A stretch of 64,000 bases of DNA from positions 1 to 64,000 of the forward strand of contig JAFTXJ010000013.1 in the NCBI GenBank assembly GCA_017461625.1, given 5' to 3'. The translations under genes and the position numbers were made by a program. This DNA is from Clostridia bacterium. GTDB taxonomy: Bacteria > Bacillota > Clostridia > Oscillospirales > Acutalibacteraceae. Positions 1 to 8,838 of this stretch are shown one piece after another (the stretch's first letter is position 1; each line of letters starts with the position of its first letter). The notes under the pieces were generated by a model. The model saw nothing but the letters and a program-made list of their open reading frames with translations. It had not been told where the DNA came from and searched no databases.

Positions 1-111
1 AAAAGACGGAGGGAGAGACTTCCGGAATCCTTGATAAATCAACAATTTCCACGCAAAATCATTCTCTCCCTCAGGGTCTTCGACCCAGCTCCCTCGTCAG
101 AGGGAGCCTGA
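1..111. repeat. Dispersed palindromic intergenic repeat, copy 1 (5' truncated by window)
   Basis: Intergenic element with several inverted repeats. A hairpin GGGT-CTTCG-ACCC at 74-86 is followed by a second one, GCTCCCT-cgtc-AGAGGGAGC, at 88-107. A related element lies at 43990-44180: it shares the start AAAAGACGG and the order CTCAG-hairpin-CAGCTCCC, but its hairpin arms are TCA/TGA instead of GGT/ACC, so pairing is kept while the sequence changes. No ORF is supported. It resembles the small MITE- or REP-like elements common between genes of gut Firmicutes. Family membership is inference. Confidence 0.6.
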
Positions 112-225
112 ATAATTGCGAAATATGATAAATCATTGGTTACTCGAGGAAAAGGCTTTTTAGCTTGTCGCAACAATTCCCCAAGCACAATTCCCCTTAT
201 CAACACACATTTTTTTCAAAAGGGC

Positions 226-254
226 TTGAAAAAACGACAGATATGGTATAAAAT
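226..254 (+). promoter_or_regulatory. Promoter of efp
   Basis: TTGAAA (226-231), a 17-bp spacer and TAAAAT (249-254) form a sigma-A type promoter 56 bases before the efp start. The rest of 112-225 shows nothing recognisable. Confidence 0.6.
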
Positions 255-309
255 ATTAGGGAGATTAAATCGAATTTAATATCGAATTTTAAATCGGAGG
301 AATAATATT

Positions 310-867
310 ATGGTATCAGCAGGCGATTTCAGAAACGGCGTAACTTTTGAGGAAGACGGCAACGTACTTCAGGTTGTTGAATTCCAGCACGTTAAACCCG
401 GTAAGGGTGCCGCTTTTGTAAGAACTAAGACTAAGAACGTTATTACAGGCGCAGTTACAGAAAAGAGCTACAACCCTTCAGCTAAATTCCCTACCGCTTT
501 CATTGAAAGAAAGGATATGGAATATTCATACAACGACGGTGGCCTTTACTACTTTATGGATCAGGAAACTTATGAGCTTGTTCCCATTAACGAAACTGAC
601 CTTTCTGACAACTTCAAGTTTGTTAAAGAGAGCATGGTTTGTAAGATCCTTTCTTACAAAGGCAAGGTTTTCGGCGTAGAGCCCCCAACATTCGTTGAGC
701 TTCAGATCACTCAGACTGACCCCGGCTTTGCAGGCAACACAGCTACTAACGCAACAAAGCCCGCAACTGTTGAAACAGGTGCAGAAATCAAAGTTCCCCT
801 TTTCATTGACGAGGGTGAAATGGTTCAGATCGACACAAGAACAGGCGAATACCTCGGCAGAGCTTAA
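310..867 (+). CDS. efp: Translation elongation factor P
   Basis: EF-P binds the ribosomal E site and relieves stalling at polyproline stretches. The 185-residue length is normal and the three beta-barrel domains can be followed throughout. Domain I carries the loop KPGKGAAF (residues 29-36); Lys32 is the position modified in Bacillus EF-P. The C-terminus contains the EF-P signature region ending GEYLGRA. The ATG has a strong GGAGGA site about 9 bases upstream and follows the promoter at 226-254. It is followed after 37 bases by an acidic zinc-ribbon protein, probably co-transcribed. The family assignment is secure. Confidence 0.97.
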   Translation: MVSAGDFRNGVTFEEDGNVLQVVEFQHVKPGKGAAFVRTKTKNVITGAVTEKSYNPSAKFPTAFIERKDMEYSYNDGGLYYFMDQETYELVPINETDLSDNFKFVKESMVCKILSYKGKVFGVEPPTFVELQITQTDPGFAGNTATNATKPATVETGAEIKVPLFIDEGEMVQIDTRTGEYLGRA

Positions 868-904
868 TTCCCTGCTCCACTTTTAGAAAGGAAGGTAATT
901 TATT

Positions 905-1330
905 ATGATGACAGTTACCGAAAAAGCAGCATATCTCAAAGGCCTTGCAGAAGGTCTTAACCTTGAAGAAAACAAACCCGAAACAAAGCTCATCAACGCT
1001 ATGATTGAAGTTATTGATGAATTGGCACTTTCAGTTGCTGATTTGGAAGATGCAGTTGATATGCTCACAGAGCAGGTTGACGCTGTTGACGAAGACCTTG
1101 CAGAGCTTGAAGACTACGTTTTTGAAGATGAAGATTATGACGATTGCGACGGCTGCTCAGGCTGCTGTGGTGATGAAGACGATTATTTCGAAGTTGAATG
1201 CCCTGCTTGCGGCGAGGTTATCTGCCTTGACGAAAGCGTTCTTGATGAAGAATCAATCGAGTGCCCCGCTTGCGGTGAAACTCTTGAGTTTGATTTTGAC
1301 ATCGACGACGATGAAGAGGACGACGACTAA
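905..1330 (+). CDS. Acidic zinc-ribbon protein (CD1247 N-terminal domain-like)
   Basis: A 141-residue, very acidic cytoplasmic protein of unknown function. Residues 1-70 form a helical region (EKAAYLKGLAEGL...) like the N-terminal domain of Clostridioides CD1247. A Cys cluster follows (CDGCSGCC, 81-88), then a zinc ribbon with two CPAC knuckles at 99-102 and 120-123, and the tail is almost only Asp and Glu. It has its own AAAGGAAGG ribosome site. The position directly after efp is one I recall as common in Clostridia, which suggests a link to translation or transcription; no role is demonstrated. Confidence 0.7.
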   Translation: MMTVTEKAAYLKGLAEGLNLEENKPETKLINAMIEVIDELALSVADLEDAVDMLTEQVDAVDEDLAELEDYVFEDEDYDDCDGCSGCCGDEDDYFEVECPACGEVICLDESVLDEESIECPACGETLEFDFDIDDDEEDDD

Positions 1331-1354
1331 TCGTAACAATCAAATTTGTGCAAT

Positions 1355-1388
1355 TTTGCGGTATCTACTGGGTAGATACCGCATTTTT
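1355..1388 (+). terminator. Terminator after efp operon
   Basis: TGCGGTATCTAC-tggg-TAGATACCGCA forms a stem of about 11-12 bp followed by a run of seven T. It ends the efp transcript and separates it from the sigma factor operon. Confidence 0.85.
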
Positions 1389-1564
1389 TTATACCAAAAT
1401 TTATGACTTAAACACCCAAAGCAACATCTCAGAACTAATTTCTTCAAAACTTCCACTGCAATAGCTTTACATGAAAAGCTAAAATTGATTTTTATCCAAA
1501 TATCATTCATAATTTTGTCACCAAAAGTATTTATCAATCGTTTTATTACTGAAAGGAGGAAACC

Positions 1565-2053
1565 ATGAATAAACGAGAGTTCGAAAATTTGTTTGAAATT
1601 AAATATAACGATTATGGTAATATGCTTTATAAAATTGCATTTTTATATTTAGGCAATGCAAGTGACGCTGAAGATATTTTACAGGATGTGTTCACAAAGT
1701 ATCTTTGTGGTAAATATAAATTCAAAAACAGCGAGCATGAAAAAGCTTGGTTTATACGAGTAACTCAAAACAAATGCTTGGATTACTTAAAAAAATCAGG
1801 ATGTAAAAATATTTGCATTGATGATATCCCCATAACTTCTACATACGAAAACAGTGATATAGAGCAAGATGTAATTTCAAAAGTAATTGCATTACCCGAA
1901 AAATACAAATCCGTCATAATTCTGTTTTATTACAATGATTACACTGTCGAAAAAATATCGACAACCCTAAGAATAAGCAAATCTGCTGTAAAAAAGCGTT
2001 TGCAACGAGGCAGAGATATACTAAAATTAGAATTAGAGGTTTATGCATTATGA
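1565..2053 (+). CDS. ECF-type RNA polymerase sigma factor
   Basis: A 162-residue sigma-70 family protein with regions 2 and 4 only. Region 2 contains the DAEDILQDVFTKYL core-binding helix (residues 35-50). Region 4, about 108-155, is an HTH starting at LPEKYKSVIILFYY and ending in SKSAVKKRLQRGRDIL. The start has an excellent AAAGGAGG site. The next gene starts on ATGA overlapping the stop, so a sigma/anti-sigma pair is likely. Both genes are visibly more AT-rich than the efp region, which could mean later acquisition. The regulon is unknown, and no clear autoregulated promoter is visible in 1389-1564. Confidence 0.85.
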   Translation: MNKREFENLFEIKYNDYGNMLYKIAFLYLGNASDAEDILQDVFTKYLCGKYKFKNSEHEKAWFIRVTQNKCLDYLKKSGCKNICIDDIPITSTYENSDIEQDVISKVIALPEKYKSVIILFYYNDYTVEKISTTLRISKSAVKKRLQRGRDILKLELEVYAL

Positions 2054-2946
2054 AAAAAGATGATTTTAAAAAATCTTTAGATAACATTAATCCTGACGCT
2101 GATATGGGAAACAGATTAAAGACCCAAATTTCAAAAATTAATATGTCGGCTAAAAGTGACCGACAAATGATTCTTGTTATAACTACTTTTTGTTTTGTTT
2201 TTGCTATTATTTTTGGTGTGAGACTTTTATCCCTCCAACCAAGCGATAGTACCATTTTGTCGCCAAAAACAACTGAAAATACAGTATCACAAAGCAAACA
2301 GATTATTGCTTTCATAATGGTTGCAAACGCCGCAAACGGTGAAAAGACAGAGACTGCCACCATATATGAAACTTTGGAACTTAACGAAGAATATCCATGT
2401 GAAATATACTTGAAAGTGAAAGACATATCGGGACTTTCTGAAGAAGAAAAAACAAAACTTATCCAAGAAATGAACAATGATGTTTTTAAAAAACACTCTT
2501 CTGATAGTATGTTTAAAAGAGGGCATGTGCAAATCTGTACAACAGAAAAAATCATATTATCCCAATGTGGTCTTAATGAATTTAAATTTGATTTAGAACA
2601 CACAGAAAATATCAAAACAGTAAATGCCAAGAATACATCGAAGTATGGTCAGGTTGTATTTAACTCAGGCAGGCCTACTTTTGATACCCCGCCACACGGA
2701 AATGATATAACTGTAAATGGTGAAGAATTTGATTGTGAAAAAAGCAGTTTTTATTGGGACCACACCGAAGAAATGGAAAAAGTTTTTGATAAAAATATAA
2801 ATACAGCTTTTTCAACATTTAATGATTCAATTACATTTACAGTTGAATATAAAGACGGCTCAAAGGCAATCGGAATCGTTGAACTTGTGTTTGATGATTT
2901 GGGCAATGCAATTACCATGTGCAAAAGCTATGATTATACATCATAA
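2050..2946 (+). CDS. Putative membrane anti-sigma factor / sensor
   Basis: A 298-residue single-pass membrane protein, translationally coupled to the sigma gene by ATGA overlap. It has a short cytoplasmic N-terminus (about 1-36), one transmembrane helix (about 37-58) and a ~235-residue extracellular part. No canonical zinc anti-sigma HxxxCxxC motif is visible. The role as anti-sigma factor rests on gene order and topology only. The outer region (about 90-298) has no family that I recognise and could be the sensing domain. Confidence 0.6.
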   Translation: MKKDDFKKSLDNINPDADMGNRLKTQISKINMSAKSDRQMILVITTFCFVFAIIFGVRLLSLQPSDSTILSPKTTENTVSQSKQIIAFIMVANAANGEKTETATIYETLELNEEYPCEIYLKVKDISGLSEEEKTKLIQEMNNDVFKKHSSDSMFKRGHVQICTTEKIILSQCGLNEFKFDLEHTENIKTVNAKNTSKYGQVVFNSGRPTFDTPPHGNDITVNGEEFDCEKSSFYWDHTEEMEKVFDKNINTAFSTFNDSITFTVEYKDGSKAIGIVELVFDDLGNAITMCKSYDYTS

Positions 2947-3000
2947 CTGCACAAACGAAATAGAGTTGCCTGTTTGGTAGTTAAGACAATTATTAGTTCA

Positions 3001-3046
3001 TTTTGTGCATTTTGGCAAATTCAACTTGCCAAACGTCGCATTTTTT
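3001..3046 (+). terminator. Terminator after sigma/anti-sigma operon
   Basis: An 8-bp perfect stem TTTGGCAA/TTGCCAAA (3011-3018/3026-3033), extended by outer TGC/GCA pairing, is followed directly by six T. The rest of 2947-3200 is AT-rich with no supported gene; the ATG-initiated frame at 3087-3287 is low complexity. Confidence 0.55.
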
Positions 3047-3209
3047 ATGGTGTTCAGAGGGTTTTAACCACAATATATTGTGAAATTTGCCAAAGAATAA
3101 ATTTGCCTATTTTCTTTTAGTTTTTTGTAAATCTTTCCTAAAAAAAACAAAAAAAACGGTCAAAATTGAATTTTTTGATAACATCAAACAATTATTTTTG
3201 CTAAATGTA

Positions 3210-3279
3210 TTGAAAAATATCGCAAAATTGTGTAAAATGTATACCGTCGGGTTGTCATATTGTCCAAAATGTATGACAA
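3210..3279 (+). promoter_or_regulatory. Promoter and possible operator of the CdaR/PucR-type regulator
   Basis: TTGAAA (3210-3215), a 17-bp spacer and TAAAAT (3233-3238). Just downstream is an inverted repeat TTGTCAT/ATGACAA (3252-3258/3273-3279) in the untranslated leader, a plausible autoregulatory site. Confidence 0.5.
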
Positions 3280-3308
3280 TAAGTTAAAAATCAAGGAGAG
3301 ATTGTTTT

Positions 3309-4394
3309 ATGTCAAACAGACTTTTTCAGGGTGTGATTCATCAGATGCGCGGAGCTATTGACCGCACCATAGGTATCATTGATGAAACAGGTACTATTAT
3401 TTCATGCAGTGAGCTTGGTAAAATCGGTGAAGTTAATTCTGCGGCAGCTACCAAAGCATTCAGTGAAGGTGAAACAACCGTTATCGAAGGCGTTACATAC
3501 AAGACCTTCGGCAACCAGATACATCCCGAGTACGCTGTTTTTATTGACGGTGAGGACGAGCTCGCAGGCAAATATGCCGATTTGAGTGCAGTTACTCTCA
3601 ACAATCTTAAACAGTTCTTTGACGAAAAATATGACAGGGGCATTTTCATTAAAAATGTTATTCTTGATAACATCCTCCCCGGTGATATTTATCTTAAAGC
3701 CAGAGAGCTCCGTTTTAACAACGAAACTTCACGCGTTGTTCTTCTTATCCGTGTGCCCGACCAGACCGATGCCTCAACCTTTGATGTTATTCAAAATCTT
3801 TTCCCCGACAAAACAAAGGATTTTGTTATCAACATCAACGAAACAGATATTGCACTTGTTAAAGATGTTAAAAACGGCATTGCAAGCAAAGACATTGAAA
3901 AGCTCGCCCGTTCAATTGCGGACTCACTTAACACTGAGCTTTATACCCATGCCATTATTGGTATAGGTACAACTGTTGTTGGCATCAAAGACCTTGCAAA
4001 GAGCTTTAAAGAGGCTCAGGTTTCTCTTGAAGTCGGCAAGGTATTTGACACTGAGAAGACCATCGTAAGCTATGAAAGCCTCGGCATTGCCAGACTTATC
4101 TATCAGCTTCCAACCACACTTTGTGAAATGTTCCTTCACGAGGTATTCAAAATCGGCTCTATAGACAGCCTTGACCATGAAACACTGTTTACAATTCAGC
4201 GTTTCTTTGAAAACAACCTTAACGTAAGTGAAACATCACGCAAGCTTTTTGTTCACAGAAACACGCTTGTTTACAGACTTGAAAAAATCAAGAAAATAAC
4301 AGGCCTTGACCTTAGAGAATTTGACGACGCCATTGTTTTTAAAGTAGCTCTTATGGTTAAAAAATATCTTGATGCCAACCCGGTTAAATATTGA
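3309..4394 (+). CDS. CdaR/PucR-family transcriptional regulator
   Basis: A 361-residue cytoplasmic regulator. The C-terminal ~60 residues form the PucR-type HTH: a long helix (LFTIQRFFENNLNVSETSRK) followed by LFVHRNTLVYRLEKIKKITG. The middle (about 130-260) resembles the GGDEF-like domain found in CdaR-type regulators, and the N-terminus looks like a sensory domain. The ligand is unknown. It lies 73 bases upstream of ftsE in the same direction, which could tie it to control of the division operon, though it has its own promoter and the gap may hold another. Confidence 0.8.
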   Translation: MSNRLFQGVIHQMRGAIDRTIGIIDETGTIISCSELGKIGEVNSAAATKAFSEGETTVIEGVTYKTFGNQIHPEYAVFIDGEDELAGKYADLSAVTLNNLKQFFDEKYDRGIFIKNVILDNILPGDIYLKARELRFNNETSRVVLLIRVPDQTDASTFDVIQNLFPDKTKDFVININETDIALVKDVKNGIASKDIEKLARSIADSLNTELYTHAIIGIGTTVVGIKDLAKSFKEAQVSLEVGKVFDTEKTIVSYESLGIARLIYQLPTTLCEMFLHEVFKIGSIDSLDHETLFTIQRFFENNLNVSETSRKLFVHRNTLVYRLEKIKKITGLDLREFDDAIVFKVALMVKKYLDANPVKY

Positions 4395-4466
4395 TGTTTC
4401 GCACAACTCGGACTTTGGGCACCACACCCACCACATCCCGGTCCGGAAAGGAAATGAAAAAAGCGA

Positions 4467-5438
4467 ATGATCGAATTTAAAAATGTATCAAAAGTTTATA
4501 GCAACGGAACAAAAGCACTTAACAATGTTAATATCAAAATTGAAAAGGGCGAATTTGTTTTTGTTGTAGGAGCTTCAGGCGCAGGTAAAAGTACCTTCCT
4601 TAAACTAATGATGCGTGAAGAGGTACCTACCTCGGGGTCTATTAAAATCAAAGATTACGACCTTGTTAATATGAAAAAACGTCAGATTCCGTATTTCCGC
4701 AGAAATATGGGTATCGTATTTCAGGATTTCCGCCTGATTCCCAATATGGATGTTTATAACAACGTTGCATTTGCAATGAGAGTAGTAAACGCAAGGAAGA
4801 AAGAAATCCGCAAAAGAGTTCCCTATGTTATAAGCATCGTGGGCCTTGCATCCAAAGCCCGCTGTATGCCCAATGAGCTTTCAGGCGGTGAACAGCAGCG
4901 AGTTGCCCTTGCCAGAGCTTTGGCTAACAATGCTGAAATTATTATAGCTGACGAGCCCACAGGCAATGTTGACCCTCAGATGTCAATGGAAATTGTCGAG
5001 CTTCTGCAGCGCCTTAACGAGGCAGGCACAACCGTAATTATGGTTACCCATGCCCACGACCTTGTTAAGCAATTTGACAAACGAGTTATAGTTCTTGAAG
5101 CAGGTCAGGTCGTATCTGACGGCAATGTTGAAAACAACACTCTTCACGAAGGTTCAACTGCTCACCTTCCCGGTGCTGAACCGGAGCCGAGAAGTTTCCG
5201 CCGTCGTAAAGGTCACAAACCAAAGAAGATGTCGGACTCTGTTTTTGTTCAGGAAGAGTTGAATTCCCCCATTAAACCTGCTGAAGACATTCCTATTACA
5301 AAAGCAAGCGAGCAGGAAAGCCCTGTTGAACAAAGTGAGCCCGAAGTCACCGACGAATACCTTAATGCAATTTTAGGTGACAATGAAAATTACCGTGTTT
5401 ATCTTGACGAAGCAGCGAAGGGCGGTGATGCTCAATGA
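4467..5438 (+). CDS. ftsE: Cell division ATP-binding protein FtsE, C-terminally extended
   Basis: The ATPase of the FtsEX complex, which sits at the septum and switches on murein hydrolases. It has Walker A GASGAGKS (about 36-43), the ABC signature LSGGEQQR (about 140) and Walker B IIIADEPTG. The core ends near residue 225. About 95 further residues follow: a basic patch (RSFRRRKGHKPKKM) and then an acidic, probably disordered tail. Typical FtsE is about 225-230 residues, so this tail is unusual. ftsX starts inside its last codons (4-base overlap). Confidence 0.93.
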   Translation: MIEFKNVSKVYSNGTKALNNVNIKIEKGEFVFVVGASGAGKSTFLKLMMREEVPTSGSIKIKDYDLVNMKKRQIPYFRRNMGIVFQDFRLIPNMDVYNNVAFAMRVVNARKKEIRKRVPYVISIVGLASKARCMPNELSGGEQQRVALARALANNAEIIIADEPTGNVDPQMSMEIVELLQRLNEAGTTVIMVTHAHDLVKQFDKRVIVLEAGQVVSDGNVENNTLHEGSTAHLPGAEPEPRSFRRRKGHKPKKMSDSVFVQEELNSPIKPAEDIPITKASEQESPVEQSEPEVTDEYLNAILGDNENYRVYLDEAAKGGDAQ

Positions 5439-6358
5439 GAAGAAGCTTTGGTTATCTCACCAAAGAAGGCTTCCGCAATCTTTGGGCTAACAGGCTGATG
5501 TCTTTTGCTTCGGTTGCTGTTTTGCTTTCTTGTATGATTATGATCGGTTCAGCGTTCATGTTGCTTGTTAACATTCAGTCAGTTATTGACAGCGTTGAAG
5601 ATAAAAACGTTATTATGGTTTATGTGAAGCAGGATGCTGACGAAACCACAGTAACAACGCTTGGTGAAGAGCTCAGAGCCATCAAATTTGTTTCAGACAT
5701 TGAGTTTGTTGACAAAGAGACTGCCTTTAAGCAGGAGATTGAGGCTCTCGGCACTGATGCCACATATTTTGAAGGGGTAGAAAACCCTCTCCCCGACCTT
5801 TATAAAGTTTCAGTTGACGGAATGGAAAATTTCGATTCTGTTTCACGAGAAATTGAAAAACTTGAAAGTGTTGATTCAATCCGTGACGATAAAGACATTG
5901 CCACCGTTCTTATCAACGTGCGTTCATCTGTCACATATCTGAGTATAGGCATTATCGCTTTGCTTATGCTTGTTTCTCTTTTCATTATTTCAAACACAAT
6001 CCGCATAACAATGTTCAGCCGCAGACTTGAAATCAGCATTATGAAATCAGTCGGCGCAACCAACGGATTTATCCGCTGGCCGTTTGTTATTGAGGGCATT
6101 TTGCTTGGTGTAATTTCAGCAGTCATATCTCTCGGTGCAGTATGGGGAGTTTATGAAGTTGTCAAAAAATCCATTGCAAATATGCTCGGTGGCATTATGG
6201 ATATAAGCGGTAACCTTGTTGCATTTACAGATTATATAATCATTATTCTTGCTGCATTCCTTATTATCGGTATTCTCTCCGGTGTAGTGGGAAGTATGGT
6301 TTCAATCCAGAGATATCTTAAAGAGCAAGGAGGCGTAACTTATGAAGAAGACGATTGA
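5435..6358 (+). CDS. ftsX: Cell division membrane protein FtsX
   Basis: A 307-residue FtsX with the family topology: transmembrane helix at about 22-45, an extracellular loop of about 120 residues, then three helices (about 165-190, 215-240, 268-292). The cytoplasmic segment SRRLEISIMKSVGAT before the third helix is the coupling region typical of FtsX/MacB permeases. It partners with FtsE and should transmit ATP hydrolysis to the M23 hydrolase encoded next, whose start codon lies inside the ftsX end (17-base overlap). The family assignment is secure. Confidence 0.93.
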   Translation: MRRSFGYLTKEGFRNLWANRLMSFASVAVLLSCMIMIGSAFMLLVNIQSVIDSVEDKNVIMVYVKQDADETTVTTLGEELRAIKFVSDIEFVDKETAFKQEIEALGTDATYFEGVENPLPDLYKVSVDGMENFDSVSREIEKLESVDSIRDDKDIATVLINVRSSVTYLSIGIIALLMLVSLFIISNTIRITMFSRRLEISIMKSVGATNGFIRWPFVIEGILLGVISAVISLGAVWGVYEVVKKSIANMLGGIMDISGNLVAFTDYIIIILAAFLIIGILSGVVGSMVSIQRYLKEQGGVTYEEDD

Positions 6359-7637
6359 TATAACAAAAATCTTTTCTTTGATTTTTGCTGTTGTCATGAC
6401 TTTTTCAAGTATTTGTGTCTACGCCCCCATAAAGGCTGAAGCTGCTTCACTTTCACAGCAAAAAGCCAATATTGAAAACAAAATCAAGCAGTCCGAAAAA
6501 GAGCTTGAAAAGCTCAAGGCTGAAAAAACTTCACAGGCTGTTATTGCCAACAAACTCGAGAGTCAGCTGGCTGACCTGACTTCAAAAGTTTCTGTTATTC
6601 AAGATGAAAAAGACGGCATTGATGCTAAGGTGAACAACCTTACCGATGAAATTGCTGACCTGACAGAACAGATAACCGAAACAGAAGAAGATCTTGTTGA
6701 AATGAATGATAATATTGACGCAACAGTTGAGCTCTTTTGCCAAAGAATGAGAGCCAACTATATGTCAGGTTCATCGTCTTTCTTTGAAATTTTCTTGCAG
6801 TCGGGCGATATTTCTTCACTTCTCAACAGATTAGAAATGTTCAAGCGTGTAACCGATAACGACCAGAAACTTGTTACTCAGCTTGAGGATGAAATAAAAA
6901 AAGCAGAGGAGCTTAAAGTTCAGCTCACCGAAAAGAAGGAAAGCTCTGAAATTAAAAAGACTGAGCTCACAGCCAAAAAGGTTGAGCTCGATGCTTCTAT
7001 TGCAGAATATGACACCATCCTTGTTGAAATTGAAGAAAAGGTAGCAGAGGTTAAAACAATTCTTGCTGCAATGAACGGCAAAATTGCCGAGGCAGAAGAT
7101 GAAGTTGCCGCTTATAAAGACGACCAGGCAGCAATTGAAGCCGCTATCAAAAAGGCTCAGCAGCAACAGCAGAGTTCAGGCGGCTCATCAGGCAGTTCGG
7201 GTAACCACGGCTCTGCCAGCGGAACAATCAGCAGCAAAGGTTGGATGTGGCCTGTTCCCACATCAAGCTCTTATATCAGCTCGGTTTACGGTTGGAGACG
7301 TGACCCGATTTCCGGAGCAAGTAAATTCCATTACGGCATTGACATTGCTGCTCCTAAAAACTCCAAAATCATTGCTCCGTTAGACGGCACTGTTGTTTAC
7401 ACCAAATATTCAAATTCCGGTTACGGTATCCACCTGCTTGTTAACCACAATAACGGTTACTATACCCTTTACGGTCACTGTAATTCACTTGCTGTTTCTG
7501 CAGGTCAAAGTGTTAAACAGGGTCAGGTAATTGCTTATGTCGGCACAACCGGCTACTCAACAGGTAATCACCTTCACTTTGAAGTGAGAGACAGTAACGG
7601 AAACAAGCTTAATCCGTCTAACTTTGTTCGTAAATAA
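6342..7637 (+). CDS. FtsEX-associated murein hydrolase (coiled coil + peptidase M23)
   Basis: A secreted 431-residue protein: signal peptide (about 1-35, ending KAEAA), a long coiled coil (about 36-270), a Gln/Gly/Ser linker, then an M23/LytM endopeptidase domain (about 300-431). The zinc ligands are present: HxxxD (His330, Asp334), His379 in YGH, and HLH (410-412). The arrangement matches EnvC/PcsB-type proteins that FtsEX activates to cut peptidoglycan between daughter cells. Because the active site is complete, it could be the hydrolase itself, unlike EnvC, which only activates amidases. AGGAGG lies 8 bases before the start. Confidence 0.9.
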   Translation: MKKTIDITKIFSLIFAVVMTFSSICVYAPIKAEAASLSQQKANIENKIKQSEKELEKLKAEKTSQAVIANKLESQLADLTSKVSVIQDEKDGIDAKVNNLTDEIADLTEQITETEEDLVEMNDNIDATVELFCQRMRANYMSGSSSFFEIFLQSGDISSLLNRLEMFKRVTDNDQKLVTQLEDEIKKAEELKVQLTEKKESSEIKKTELTAKKVELDASIAEYDTILVEIEEKVAEVKTILAAMNGKIAEAEDEVAAYKDDQAAIEAAIKKAQQQQQSSGGSSGSSGNHGSASGTISSKGWMWPVPTSSSYISSVYGWRRDPISGASKFHYGIDIAAPKNSKIIAPLDGTVVYTKYSNSGYGIHLLVNHNNGYYTLYGHCNSLAVSAGQSVKQGQVIAYVGTTGYSTGNHLHFEVRDSNGNKLNPSNFVRK

Positions 7638-7654
7638 TCTACCGGAGAATCTGT

Positions 7655-8830
7655 ATGAATAAAAAGATTTCACTGGGTGTTGCCGTTGCAATAGTTATCG
7701 CTTTTGTAACGGCAACTTTTGCAATTACAATGTCCGTATCCCAGCGGATTTATAACAGACTTATTTCAAATCTTCAGGAGCGTGTCGCTTCTTATGCTCT
7801 GATTGATGAATTGGATTCGGTAGTTCGTGAAAACTACTACGGCAATGGCTCTGATATTTCTTATAACGAAGGAATGCTTGAAGGATATATCGACTCATTG
7901 AATGATTCTTCAAGTTATTATCTGTCGCCTTCAGCCTATGCCACATATCAGGCTTCTATGAAGGGTGAAATCAACGGTATCGGTATCAACTCCACCTTTG
8001 ATTTTAATTCAGGTTATATCAAAGTCACATCTGTTCTTGAAGGGTCAACCGCCTACAACGCAGGCATTAAAGAAGGGGATCTCATCAGTGTTATTGACGG
8101 CGAAGCTGTTACGCAGGACAATTACCTTGAGCTCACAAAAAACCTTAACGGCAATAAATTGACAAGCGTTAAAATTACATATGTTCGTAACAACACTGCA
8201 AAAACCGTTTCGGTTATGATGGGTTATTCCGCTAAATCTGTTTATTCAAAAAAGGTTGCAGGCAACACTGTTTACATCAGAATTGACGGCTTTTACGGCA
8301 ACACTGCCCAGCAGCTCAATGAAGTAATTGAAACTCTTCCAGAAGATGTTGATTCAATTATTTTTGATGTAAGAGGAGTTAAGGAGGGCTCCATTCAATA
8401 CACCTGTGATGTGTTGAAGCTCCTTGTTCCCATAGCTACCGAAGGCAGCGGTGCCCTTGCCACCGAAATTGATAAAAACGGCAAAGAAACCTACTATTCC
8501 TCCAGCTCACAAAGCATCAGCGGATATAAACTGGCAGTGCTTACTAACGCGGCAACCGAATGCTGCGGGGAGCTGTTTGCTTGCGATTTGAGAGACTTTG
8601 GTATGGCTGTACTCATCGGCACCAAAACTGCAGGCAATGCCAATGTTCAAAAAGCATTTTCTTTAAGTGACGGCAGTGGAATTGTTCTCACAGTTGCCAA
8701 GGTTAAACCGTATATTACCGAAACATTTGAAAAGGTCGGTCTTGAACCCGATATAACGGTTGAATACGCTGAAACCGAAGAAGCTGACACTCAGATTGAA
8801 AAAGCATTGGAATATTTATCGGCAAACTGA
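7655..8830 (+). CDS. S41-family (C-terminal processing protease-like) protein, predicted inactive
   Basis: A 391-residue CtpA/CtpB homologue with an N-terminal membrane anchor (about 7-28), a PDZ domain (about 105-190) and an S41 fold. In active enzymes the catalytic Ser sits in [ST]ASASE and the Lys 25 residues later in FGKG, followed by Gln four residues on. Here the segments read TECCGE and AGNANVQ: Cys303 is at the Ser site, Asn328 at the Lys site (spacing exactly 25), and Gln332 is kept. The protein is therefore probably a pseudoprotease with a scaffolding or adaptor role in the FtsEX operon. It starts 17 bases after the hydrolase gene. Confidence 0.88.
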   Translation: MNKKISLGVAVAIVIAFVTATFAITMSVSQRIYNRLISNLQERVASYALIDELDSVVRENYYGNGSDISYNEGMLEGYIDSLNDSSSYYLSPSAYATYQASMKGEINGIGINSTFDFNSGYIKVTSVLEGSTAYNAGIKEGDLISVIDGEAVTQDNYLELTKNLNGNKLTSVKITYVRNNTAKTVSVMMGYSAKSVYSKKVAGNTVYIRIDGFYGNTAQQLNEVIETLPEDVDSIIFDVRGVKEGSIQYTCDVLKLLVPIATEGSGALATEIDKNGKETYYSSSSQSISGYKLAVLTNAATECCGELFACDLRDFGMAVLIGTKTAGNANVQKAFSLSDGSGIVLTVAKVKPYITETFEKVGLEPDITVEYAETEEADTQIEKALEYLSAN

Positions 8831-8838
8831 TAAAACAC

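Noticed and set aside
3087-3287. 66-codon frame upstream of the CdaR/PucR-type regulator
   Set aside because: Lys/Phe/Asn-rich low complexity in an AT-rich spacer, no ribosome site, and it covers the promoter at 3210-3238.
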